From contig DKFH01000128.1 in NCBI GenBank assembly GCA_002452315.1, positions 1 through 9,383 on the forward strand: 9,383 nt of DNA, written 5' to 3'. Source of the stretch: Anaerolineaceae bacterium UBA6801 (lineage in GTDB: Bacteria > Chloroflexota > Anaerolineae > Anaerolineales > Anaerolineaceae). Positions within the stretch are counted from its first letter, which is position 1. Each line of letters opens with the position of its first letter. The notes under the pieces are model-generated. The model did not search any database. It was not told the origin of the DNA and saw only the letters and a list, made by a program, of their open reading frames with translations. This document shows positions 1-6,876 of the stretch, one piece after another. The position numbers and the translations under genes were made by a program.

Positions 1-566
1 TGGTGGAGTACCCCCGGCAAGACCTGAACACGGTTGAGATCGATGATATCGCCGGCGGAGAGATGGCGGCCGATTTCCTGATTCGTAAGGGACACCAGCG
101 CCTGGCATTTCTCGGCGACACCTCAAACCTGGGTGCCTTTGCTGTTTTGCCCATCACCCTGCGCTTGCAAGGCTTCCAAAAAGGGATCGAAAAAGCCGGC
201 TTGTCCCTGCCCAAGGCATTTATCTGCACTTCACAATATGACGTCAAAGACGCAGCAGAAAAAGTTGAACCGCTATTGAAACGTCCAGATCGGCCGACCG
301 CGATCTTCTGCGCCACAGACTTACAGGCCATGGGCGTGGTCAATAAAGCCCGGTCCCTGGGATTAAGAGTACCGGAAGACCTGGCCGTCCTGGGGTTTGA
401 TGACCTGGATTTTGCGGATTTCGTAGGCCTGAGCACCATCCGCCAACCCCTGGATGAATCTGGGCGCCTAGCGGTTGAGATTCTTTTCTCCCGCATCAAA
501 GACCCCGAGCGCCCCCTGCGACATGTGCGCATGCCGCTCTCCATTGTAGAGCGGGAGACGACCTGA
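1..566 (+). CDS. LacI-family transcriptional regulator, C-terminal part (5' end outside window)
   Basis: The frame is open from the first bases (frame starts at base 3) to a TGA at 564-566, giving 187 residues. They match the second half of the periplasmic-binding-protein-like sensor domain of LacI/GalR regulators. Visible landmarks are a GHQRLAFLGD strand early on, the segment PTAIFCATDLQAMGVV, and the family-typical run VPEDLAVLGFDDLDFADF followed by LSTIRQPLDE near the C-terminus. The helix-turn-helix and the first sensor lobe, roughly 150 residues, lie upstream. The first codon in frame is GTG but is almost certainly an internal Val. The gene points into the fructokinase and amylosucrase genes, so a sucrose-, fructose- or glucan-responsive local regulator is a fair inference. 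The effector cannot be read from the sequence. I found no convincing LacI-type operator in the 138-bp gap downstream. Confidence 0.9.
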   Translation, partial: VEYPRQDLNTVEIDDIAGGEMAADFLIRKGHQRLAFLGDTSNLGAFAVLPITLRLQGFQKGIEKAGLSLPKAFICTSQYDVKDAAEKVEPLLKRPDRPTAIFCATDLQAMGVVNKARSLGLRVPEDLAVLGFDDLDFADFVGLSTIRQPLDESGRLAVEILFSRIKDPERPLRHVRMPLSIVERETT

Positions 567-704
567 ACATTGTATTCCAGGCGAGAATGATACCTGAAAA
601 TAAGCTGCCACGATGCCATTTAGGTCCAGCCAGGATAGCGGCGGCTGCTCAACAACGCAAGTTCAAGATCATCCGCGTTTTTAAGCTGAAAGGGTGAATG
701 AAAG

Positions 705-1676
705 ATGGCTGATATCGTCGCATTAGGTGAGTTACTGATCGATTTTGTCCCCACGGTATCCGGGGTGACATTAATCGAAGCACCAGCCTTCAAAAAAGCC
801 CCGGGCGGCGCACCTGCCAACGTGGCCGCCGGGTTAGCAAAGCTGGGTGTGTCCAGCGCCTTTCTGGGAAAGGTGGGGGATGATGCTTTTGGCTGGTTTC
901 TGAAAGCTACCCTTGATGAAGTGGGGGTTAATACCGAGGGTTTAGTGTTTTCTAAGGACGCGCGCACGGCGTTGGCGTTTGTCTCTTTGCGCGCAGATGG
1001 CGAACGCGAGTTCATGTTTTACCGCCATCCCAGCGCGGATATGCTGTATACGCCCGAGGAAGTGAATTTCAACCTCATCCAAAACGCACACATCTTTCAC
1101 CTGGGGTCGATCAGCCTGATCAGCGAACCCTCCAGAAGCGCCACCCGCGCCGCCCTGGCCGCCGCTCGACAGCATGGCGTGATTGTGTCTTACGATCCCA
1201 ACCTGCGAGTGGCCTTGTGGCCAGACCCCCAGGCGGCCAAAAGCGGTATGCTGAGCATCTGGCAAGAAGCAGATCTGATCAAAGTCAGCGAGGAAGAACT
1301 GTTTTTTCTGACGGGCTATGCAGACGTTGATCAGGCTGTTAAAACGCTCTGGCATGACCAACTGCGCTTATTGGTCGTCACCTTTGGTAGGCACGGCTGC
1401 CGCTATTTCACGCCTCACTTCAAGGGCCAGGTAGGCGGGTTCACCGTCCAGGCTGTTGATACCACGGGCGCAGGCGATGGATTTGTGGCCGGCCTGCTGA
1501 TGGGTTTGCTGAAAAACCCCCAAGCCTGGCAAACCGAAGATGCGCTCAGGCAGGTCTGCCGCCTGGCCAATGCGGTCGGAGCGCTCACCACCACGCAGCG
1601 CGGGGCAATCCCGGCCTTGCCAACCAGGGCGCAGGTCGATGCCTTCATTAAATCGGCTGCCGCCCAGAGTGATTAA
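705..1676 (+). CDS. Fructokinase (PfkB/ribokinase family, plant-type)
   Basis: This 323-residue cytoplasmic sugar kinase should phosphorylate fructose to fructose-6-phosphate with ATP (EC 2.7.1.4). The N-terminus GELLIDFVP (residues 8-16), the PfkB signature GGAPANVA (34-41), the segment from ARTALAF (from 86) through FMFYRHPSADMLY, and the second signature DTTGAGD (252-258, catalytic base Asp258) are all present. The APAFKKAPGGAPANVA and FYRHPSADMLY stretches are what plant fructokinases and their bacterial relatives show, which favours fructose over ribose, 2-keto-3-deoxygluconate or pseudouridine as substrate. The ATG at 705 is preceded by an AAAGGGTG ribosome site about ten bases upstream; the nearby ATG at 698 is out of frame. 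The amylosucrase start is 35 bp downstream on the same strand, and that enzyme releases fructose, so the two are probably co-transcribed. Length is normal and nothing is broken. The sugar specificity is inferred. Confidence 0.93.
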   Translation: MADIVALGELLIDFVPTVSGVTLIEAPAFKKAPGGAPANVAAGLAKLGVSSAFLGKVGDDAFGWFLKATLDEVGVNTEGLVFSKDARTALAFVSLRADGEREFMFYRHPSADMLYTPEEVNFNLIQNAHIFHLGSISLISEPSRSATRAALAAARQHGVIVSYDPNLRVALWPDPQAAKSGMLSIWQEADLIKVSEEELFFLTGYADVDQAVKTLWHDQLRLLVVTFGRHGCRYFTPHFKGQVGGFTVQAVDTTGAGDGFVAGLLMGLLKNPQAWQTEDALRQVCRLANAVGALTTTQRGAIPALPTRAQVDAFIKSAAAQSD

Positions 1677-1698
1677 CCCCTGTGAACCGGTTTGACCC

Positions 1699-1706
1699 AA
1701 GGAGGT
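1699..1706 (+). promoter_or_regulatory. Strong Shine-Dalgarno site of the amylosucrase gene
   Basis: AAGGAGGT is a full match to the anti-Shine-Dalgarno sequence. It sits five bases before GTG at 1712, which fixes that GTG as the start codon of the amylosucrase rather than a later ATG. It is much stronger than the site of the fructokinase upstream and suggests high translation of the second gene. Confidence 0.85.
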
Positions 1707-1711
1707 AAATC

Positions 1712-3673
1712 GTGGACAGCATTGAAAACCTTGAAGTGCAGCACAAAGCCCAGCGCACGCTGGAGCGATTAATGCCGCGGATTGATGCAGATTACGCGCC
1801 TTACGCGCAGAAAAACCCCCAAGCCTGGGGGCAATTTCATGCCCGCTTGAAGCAGCATTTTCCACGCCTGTTTGGGATCCTGCTGCACCTTTACGGAAAT
1901 CAGTATGATTTTTTCTATCATGTTGAAGCCTTGCTGGATCTGATGGCACAGGCCTGGACCGCAAGGGGAGAAGACCTGCAAACCTTAGATATCACTCGCG
2001 AGGAACAGCCAGCCTGGTTCCAGGACCATCAAATGGTGGGCGGGGTGTGCTATGTTGACCTGTTTGCCGGAAATTTGGCTGGCATTCGCAAAAAGATTCC
2101 CTATTTCAAGGAACTGGGCCTGACCTATCTGCACTTGATGCCCCTATTTCGCAGCCCGGAAGGCGAAAACGATGGCGGTTATGCCATCAGCAGCTATCGG
2201 GAAGTCGATCCCCGCCTGGGGACCATGGCCGAGTTGCGCACCCTGGCGGAAGAATTGCGGGCCGAGGGCATCAGCCTGGTGCTGGATTTTGTCTTTAACC
2301 ACACCTCCAACGAACACGAGTGGGCCCTCAAGGCCCGTGCGGGTGACCCGGAGTATCAAAGCTACTACCGCATGTTCCCCAACCGGGACATGCCCGATGC
2401 CTACGAGCAACACCTGCGCGAGATCTTCCCCGAGGAACACCCGGGCGCCTTCACCTACTTCGAGGACATCGATCAATGGGTGTGGACCACCTTCCACAGC
2501 AACCAATGGGACCTCAATTACGCCAACCCTGAAGTGTTCAACCAGATGGCCAACGAGATGTTGTTTTTAGCCAACCAGGGGGTGGAGGTGTTGCGGCTGG
2601 ATGCCGTTGCCTTTATTTGGAAACAGCTGGGCACCAATTGCGAGAACCTGCCAGAGGCGCATATGCTCATCCAGGCCTTCAATGCCATCGCTCGGATTGT
2701 CGCCCCGGCCATGCTGTTCAAATCGGAGGCTATTGTGCACCCCGATGAAGTGGCCAGGTACATCCACCCGGAGGAATGCCAGCTCTCGTACAATCCGCTG
2801 CTGATGGCGCTGCTGTGGAACAGCTTGGCCACCCGCGAAGTGCAGCTCTTACACTATTCCATGGCCAACCGCTTTGGCATCCCGGAGGGGTGCGCCTGGG
2901 TCAACTACGTCCGCTGCCACGATGACATTGGCTGGACCTTTTCAGACGAGGACGCCGGCGCCTTGGGCGTCAATGCCTTTGACCACCGTCAATTTCTGAA
3001 CGCCTTTTACACCGGCACCTTTGAGGGCAGCTTTGCCCGCGGGCTTCCGTTCCAGGAAAACCCCAAAACACGCGATGCCCGCATTTCCGGCACCTGCGCC
3101 TCGCTGGCGGGACTTGAAAAGGCCATCAACGAAGAGACACAGGTAGAAGTTGAGCTGGCCATCCAGCGCATTTTGCTCATGCATAATGTGATCTTATCGA
3201 TCGGGGGAATCCCGTTGATTTATCTGGGGGATGAGGTCGGCACGCTCAACGACTACACCTATCGTCAAGACCCGTCCAAAGCCGATGACAGCCGCTGGGT
3301 GCACCGCCCGCCTGCTGACCCGCTGCGCTACGCCCAAAGGAAAGACCGTGAGACCATCCCTGGCAAGCTCTTCCTGGGGCTGCAACATCTCGTTCAGCTC
3401 AGAAAATCAACACCGGAGATCTGCCAGGGCTTACCGGAATTCATCAACACGGGTAACCCCCACGTGTTTGGCTATTTGCATGCTGGCGAAGATGCGGAGA
3501 TCTTGTTCCTGAATAATTTTAGCGATCAACCACAGCGCGTCTCTAAGAATTTGATGCGCTTGCGTGGATTGGCCTACCCAATAGAGGATATGGTCAGCGG
3601 GACAGTGTTTGAAGAAGAAGCTGACCTGGACCTGGCGCCCTGCCAGTACCTGTGGCTGCGCACGCAACCCTAA
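1712..3673 (+). CDS. Amylosucrase (GH13 glucansucrase)
   Basis: Amylosucrase (EC 2.4.1.4) transfers the glucosyl unit of sucrose to an alpha-1,4-glucan and releases fructose, with no nucleotide sugar needed. The 653-residue length fits the family (about 630-650). GH13 landmarks are DFVFNHTSNEHEW (His197), VLRLDAVAF (nucleophile Asp297), LFKSEAIVHPD (acid/base Glu339) and VNYVRCHDDIGWTF (Asp404). The three catalytic residues are each 11 positions later than the Asp286, Glu328 and Asp393 I recall for the Neisseria enzyme, a consistent offset. The segment FPNRDMPDAYEQHLREIFPE and a second YRQDPSKADDSRW region are also amylosucrase-like and argue against sucrose phosphorylase or trehalose synthase. 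There is an N-terminal helical region before the barrel and no signal peptide, so it should act in the cytoplasm on imported sucrose. Sucrose hydrolase, a close relative, remains possible. Confidence 0.95.
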   Translation: MDSIENLEVQHKAQRTLERLMPRIDADYAPYAQKNPQAWGQFHARLKQHFPRLFGILLHLYGNQYDFFYHVEALLDLMAQAWTARGEDLQTLDITREEQPAWFQDHQMVGGVCYVDLFAGNLAGIRKKIPYFKELGLTYLHLMPLFRSPEGENDGGYAISSYREVDPRLGTMAELRTLAEELRAEGISLVLDFVFNHTSNEHEWALKARAGDPEYQSYYRMFPNRDMPDAYEQHLREIFPEEHPGAFTYFEDIDQWVWTTFHSNQWDLNYANPEVFNQMANEMLFLANQGVEVLRLDAVAFIWKQLGTNCENLPEAHMLIQAFNAIARIVAPAMLFKSEAIVHPDEVARYIHPEECQLSYNPLLMALLWNSLATREVQLLHYSMANRFGIPEGCAWVNYVRCHDDIGWTFSDEDAGALGVNAFDHRQFLNAFYTGTFEGSFARGLPFQENPKTRDARISGTCASLAGLEKAINEETQVEVELAIQRILLMHNVILSIGGIPLIYLGDEVGTLNDYTYRQDPSKADDSRWVHRPPADPLRYAQRKDRETIPGKLFLGLQHLVQLRKSTPEICQGLPEFINTGNPHVFGYLHAGEDAEILFLNNFSDQPQRVSKNLMRLRGLAYPIEDMVSGTVFEEEADLDLAPCQYLWLRTQP

Positions 3674-3696
3674 GGAGTTTTCACAACTGGCAGTGC

Positions 3697-3719
3697 GTTA
3701 AGCACCGAAGTGCTTTAAC
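3697..3719. terminator. Weak hairpin between convergent genes, possible terminator
   Basis: GTTAAGCAC and GTGCTTTAAC pair around a CGAA tetraloop, with one bulged T in the right arm. It lies in the 64-bp gap between the ends of the convergent amylosucrase and kinase-like genes, where a bidirectional terminator would be expected. The stem is short and AT-rich, and no clear U-tract follows on either strand, so the call rests mainly on position. Confidence 0.35.
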
Positions 3720-3737
3720 AAGCATTGAATCTTATCT

Positions 3738-5831
3738 TCAGGGCTGGGGAGCCCAAACCGGACCGAAATCCCAACCGGGATGATCGGTTAATTGGGTCAG
3801 GTTTGCGCCGGGAAAATACATGATGTAAATATCATCCAGCACATCGAAATACCAGTAATCAAAAGCCATCCAATAGCCATCCGGCGACACATCCACGTTG
3901 TCCATCAGGGGAATATAATCGAGGCGCATCCTGGGGAGAATGACATATTCCTCGGCCTGGCCGAGATCTTCAAGGCGCATACCAAAAAGTTGCTTGGAGG
4001 GACTGCCCAACCCCAGCGATTGGCTGAATAGGATCATGCTGCCATCTGGAAACCAGTCAGGATTGCTATTATCAATGGCCCCGGACAGGGTGAACTGGAC
4101 CGGGTTTTCACCATCGGCATCCATCAGCCAGATTTGGGCTACGCCCCGGTAACGCACGAAAGCCAATCGTTTCCCATCTGGCGACCAGGCCGGCGAAGAA
4201 TCTAAATAACTGCCATCGGATAACCGGATTGAGGTCAGGTCATTCAGGTTGATCTTAGCCAGCTGTGCTCGTCCTCCAATCAGGGTTGTATAAGCAATCC
4301 ATTCGCCATCGGGCGACCAGGCCGGGTCAAAATCCCCTTCTAAAGAAGCGGGCAGGGGCGTCAATGCGCCGCTCTCAACATCAATGATTAGCAGCCTGGA
4401 ACCAAGGTGGGTTGTTCGCTTGCCGGTACAGGGAGAAGTGAACACGATTTGCTTCCCGGTTGGTGACCAGTCCGGCTGACAGGCGCCATCATCAAGATTG
4501 GTTAGCTGGGTTGTTTGCTTGGTGGCCACATCTACCAGCCAAATTTGCGGAAGGCCCGATCGGTCAGAGGCATAGGCAATCAGGCCAGCACCGCCGCCGG
4601 TCGGTGTAGGCGATGGGATTGGTTCAGGATTGAGCGTGTTGGATTCGCCCGGTTCATTGGCTGTCTCTGGTGAGGGGGTCTGTCGCGAATCTGTCTCGCA
4701 AGGGATTGCTTGAAGTTCGGTAACCCGGCCGGGTTCTTCTTCGATTTCTTGAACCTGTGTGGTGGCCAACCCGTCAAGAAAAATGCCCCGCAACCCCTGC
4801 GGCCTGCTGAGTGTAAAGCCAAATAAGGCGACCAGCAAAATGATCACAGCACCGTAAAAAAACCATACTGGGTCGCGGGCCAAGAACTCGCGGACCCGCC
4901 CGTCCTGGAAAAATCCTGCGATTTTTCCAGCTTTAGGCGTTGAAGGCAGTGGTTTCTCTGCGTCAGGTGTGGCCTGTAAAAGGGAAGCGAGGCGTGTGTT
5001 CAACTGCTTTTCAACTGGCAGCGCATCCCGGGCTTTGATCAGCGCGTCCCTCATCTCAGCTGCAGATTGCCAGCGGTCTTCAAAGCGCAAGCTGAGCGCT
5101 TTTTCGATAGCCAGCGCAGTTTGGCGGGAGAGGTGCGGCATGTAATTTCTCAACGGCGATAGTTGTGATTTTCCCGTAACCCGGTCCAGGCTGTCCTCTG
5201 GCGGAAATCCCGCCAGGGCGGCATACAGGGTGGCACCCAGGGAGAAAATATCCGAGCGGGGATCTGGCGACCCCGCACCAAACAGCTCCGGTGGCGTAAA
5301 ACTGCCACTAGGCGCCCGGACGGTGCTCGTGGTCGCTTCTTTCGCCTGGTTGATTTTGACCAACCCCAAATCAACCAGAATGATTTCGCCCAGCGGTGTA
5401 AACCGGATATTTTCGGGCTTGATGCCTAAGTGGCTGATCGGCGGATCCTGCGAATGAAGGTAGGTGAGTGCATTACAGATCACAATACCGATTTGCAGCG
5501 CTTCCATCTCCGTAATACCCTCGTTATGCGCCGCCCATTGGTATAAATTTTCACCCTCAATATATTCCATCACCAGGTATTGGCCTGCTCCAGCGATGAC
5601 AAAATAATCGAATAACCGTGTCAAATTAGGGTGTCTCAGAGACGCCAATAACCTGGCCCCGTGTTCGAATTGGAGGGCATCTTCTTCAGAAAGAAGCCTG
5701 CCTTCCTTGATCGCCACGCTGATGTCCAGCTTTTCGTCCACAGCCCGGTAGACCACACCCATCTCCCCCAAACCGAGGATGTCGAGGATGCGATAGCGAT
5801 CGTTTAAGAGAAAACCATTTTCTAAAGTCAT
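3738..5831 (-). CDS. Membrane Ser/Thr kinase-fold protein with C-terminal TolB-like propeller, possible pseudokinase
   Basis: Numbered from ATG at 5831 (697 residues), this has a kinase fold at about 12-265, a single membrane helix at 323-341 (WFFYGAVIILLVALFGFTL), a Pro/Ser/Thr linker near 385-415, and a propeller from about 415 to the end. The propeller shows repeated blade motifs DWSPTG, AWSPDG, AWSPDG, DWFPDG and DVSPDG, ending in VWAPQP. Topology puts the kinase fold inside and the propeller outside. Kinase features kept are the Gly-rich loop GLGEMG (20-25), Lys42 of VAIK, KPEN (138-141), DLG (154-156), PPE (180-182) and DIFSLG. Oddly, the catalytic HRD is HLG (134-136), and the position expected for the helix-C Glu is Gly58 in FEHGARLL. 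Phosphotransfer may be weak or absent. A TTG at 5843 is an alternative start; neither start has a clear ribosome site. It diverges from a Thr/Pro-rich membrane protein. The fold is certain, the activity is not. Confidence 0.9.
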   Translation of the reverse strand: MTLENGFLLNDRYRILDILGLGEMGVVYRAVDEKLDISVAIKEGRLLSEEDALQFEHGARLLASLRHPNLTRLFDYFVIAGAGQYLVMEYIEGENLYQWAAHNEGITEMEALQIGIVICNALTYLHSQDPPISHLGIKPENIRFTPLGEIILVDLGLVKINQAKEATTSTVRAPSGSFTPPELFGAGSPDPRSDIFSLGATLYAALAGFPPEDSLDRVTGKSQLSPLRNYMPHLSRQTALAIEKALSLRFEDRWQSAAEMRDALIKARDALPVEKQLNTRLASLLQATPDAEKPLPSTPKAGKIAGFFQDGRVREFLARDPVWFFYGAVIILLVALFGFTLSRPQGLRGIFLDGLATTQVQEIEEEPGRVTELQAIPCETDSRQTPSPETANEPGESNTLNPEPIPSPTPTGGGAGLIAYASDRSGLPQIWLVDVATKQTTQLTNLDDGACQPDWSPTGKQIVFTSPCTGKRTTHLGSRLLIIDVESGALTPLPASLEGDFDPAWSPDGEWIAYTTLIGGRAQLAKINLNDLTSIRLSDGSYLDSSPAWSPDGKRLAFVRYRGVAQIWLMDADGENPVQFTLSGAIDNSNPDWFPDGSMILFSQSLGLGSPSKQLFGMRLEDLGQAEEYVILPRMRLDYIPLMDNVDVSPDGYWMAFDYWYFDVLDDIYIMYFPGANLTQLTDHPGWDFGPVWAPQP
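4905..4930 (-). repeat. Perfect 10-bp inverted repeat inside the kinase-like gene
   Basis: CTGGAAAAAT and ATTTTTCCAG are exact reverse complements separated by six bases. In the transcript this would form a 10-bp hairpin in the segment encoding GKIAGFFQDG, between the kinase fold and the membrane helix. No U-run follows, so it is not a standard terminator. It may be chance or may slow translation just before membrane insertion. Confidence 0.5.
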
Positions 5832-5878
5832 CGTTGCGCACAAAAATTCTGTTTCGAGATCGTCAAGGTCGCATCCTT

Positions 5879-5884
5879 ATTATA
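5879..5884 (-). promoter_or_regulatory. Candidate -10 box of the kinase-like gene
   Basis: Read on the minus strand this is a perfect TATAAT. It would start transcription near 5872, about 40 bases before ATG 5831. At 17-bp spacing no recognisable TTGACA is present, so the promoter is either -35-poor or activated. It lies in the AT-rich spacer shared with the divergent gene. Confidence 0.45.
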
Positions 5885-5910
5885 TGATAATTTTAAACAA
5901 TAAAATACGC

Positions 5911-5916
5911 TATAAT
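5911..5916 (+). promoter_or_regulatory. Candidate -10 box of the Thr/Pro-rich membrane protein gene
   Basis: This is a perfect TATAAT on the plus strand, predicting transcription from about 5923 and an 18-base leader before ATG 5941. A GGAAA at 5931-5935 would serve as a weak ribosome site. If real, it rules out the earlier in-frame ATG at 5884, which lies upstream of the promoter. No good -35 box is seen. Confidence 0.45.
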
Positions 5917-5940
5917 TTGGTAGCATCAACGGAAAAAATC

Positions 5941-6840
5941 ATGCTGCAAATCGACGTTCGTTCAACCATTTTTATGGCGGCCATCATCATGGGTGTTGCC
6001 GCCATTTTAACGCTGGTTTTTGGCATTAACCACCTGATCAAAGGCCGCAAAATCCCTTTTTTCGGTAAGCGGCAAGCCCGGATGCGGCGGGGTTGGCGGC
6101 TGATTATTTTGGCAATCCTGCTCATCCCCCTGACCTGGGCGGTGCTCAGTTTTGGTGAACCAGCGGTGTATGTGTTCATTTCACCCTCGCCCACCCGCAC
6201 CCAAACTCCGACCATCACCCTCACGCCCAGCATCACCATCACGCCGTCAATCACCTTAACCCCAACGATCACCGATACCCCCTCGATCACCCCCACACCC
6301 AGTTTACCGAGTGAGGTTGAAGACGACTTTGAAGCCGAGGTGGACCCTAACCCCGAAACGGTGTTCAGCCCGATTGTCTTCGCCCAACAAATCAGCGAAG
6401 ATTGGCAGCCAATTAACGCCTCAGACGAGTTTGAAAACCCGGTCGGGCAGCTGTATGGCACCTTCAGCTATAACAATATGGCCGTGGGATCGCAATGGAG
6501 CGCACTGTGGTATTGGGAAGATGAACTGGTACATTACCAAACCCGGCCCTGGCAGAACGGGACCGGCGGTTACGGCTATACAAGCTGGGATCCGCCCAGT
6601 GAATTTTGGCGCCCAGGCGCCTATGAAGTGCAGCTCTTTGTGGGCACACAATGGAAGATCTCAGGGTACTTTACCGTCATCGGCGAAGCACCCACCTCAA
6701 CCGTGACTCCCTCCCCCACCAGGACGCCAACCCCCACCCAGACCAGCTCACCCACCCGCACCTTCACGCCTACGCCCACGGTCACGCCTTCACACACCCG
6801 CTGGCCGACCGCGACAGTAACCCCAACACCTAGACCCTGA
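5941..6840 (+). CDS. Uncharacterised two-helix membrane protein with Thr/Pro-rich linkers and an extracytoplasmic beta-rich domain
   Basis: I do not recognise a named family. From ATG 5941 (299 residues) there are membrane helices at about 9-29 and 52-71, joined by a strongly basic loop (KGRKIPFFGKRQARMRRGWR), so both termini should be outside. Next comes a linker with five exact hexapeptide units of the form [TS]-I-T-x-T-P (residues 91-120), an acidic stretch (VEDDFEAEVD), then about 110 residues rich in Trp, Tyr and Gly (including GSQWSALWYWEDELVHY and PGAYEVQLFVGTQWKISG) that look like a beta-sandwich. The last 45 residues are again Thr/Pro/Ser-rich. Such linkers are common in surface proteins of this phylum and may be glycosylated. 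An ATG at 5884 would add 19 residues, but it lies upstream of the likely promoter. The gene diverges from the kinase-like gene and both products expose domains outside, so a shared envelope role is plausible but unproven. Confidence 0.8.
   Translation: MLQIDVRSTIFMAAIIMGVAAILTLVFGINHLIKGRKIPFFGKRQARMRRGWRLIILAILLIPLTWAVLSFGEPAVYVFISPSPTRTQTPTITLTPSITITPSITLTPTITDTPSITPTPSLPSEVEDDFEAEVDPNPETVFSPIVFAQQISEDWQPINASDEFENPVGQLYGTFSYNNMAVGSQWSALWYWEDELVHYQTRPWQNGTGGYGYTSWDPPSEFWRPGAYEVQLFVGTQWKISGYFTVIGEAPTSTVTPSPTRTPTPTQTSSPTRTFTPTPTVTPSHTRWPTATVTPTPRP
6211..6300 (+). repeat. Five tandem 18-bp units encoding a [TS]ITxTP hexapeptide
   Basis: Five consecutive codon sextets encode TITLTP, SITITP, SITLTP, TITDTP and SITPTP. 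The peptide pattern is strictly periodic, but synonymous bases differ between units (for example the Pro codon is CCC, CCG, CCA, CCC, CCC). This suggests an old repeat kept by selection on the protein rather than a recent slippage expansion. It forms the first extracytoplasmic linker of the protein. Confidence 0.85.
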
Positions 6841-6876
6841 GCCCTCCCGCAGCACTTCTCCCCGGGCGCAGTATGC

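Noticed and set aside
567..704. Promoter or operator between the LacI-type gene and fructokinase
   Set aside because: A TTGTAT at 570-575 has no acceptable -10 at normal spacing, and no long palindrome is present, so I did not annotate one.
705..1676. The PfkB kinase as the missing PsuK partner of psuG
   Set aside because: The sequence has plant-fructokinase hallmarks and sits in the amylosucrase operon, 5 kb away on the opposite strand.
1685..1692. AACCGGTT palindrome with the CG centre of LacI-type operators
   Set aside because: It is only 8 bp, lies inside the operon between two genes, and has no second copy at a promoter in the window; probably chance.
1368..1964. A long open frame antisense to the fructokinase-amylosucrase junction
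   Set aside because: It crosses two well-supported genes and has no family features; it is a GC-rich shadow frame.
5884..5940. A longer N-terminus of the Thr/Pro-rich protein from ATG 5884
   Set aside because: The start lies upstream of the likely TATAAT at 5911 and overlaps the opposing promoter; ATG 5941 has GGAAA in front and begins right before the first membrane helix.
5910..6461. A 183-codon open frame antisense to the Thr/Pro-rich protein
   Set aside because: Its Val/Gly/Met-rich periodic peptide is the mirror of the Thr/Pro repeat codons; the sense frame has membrane helices and a plausible start.
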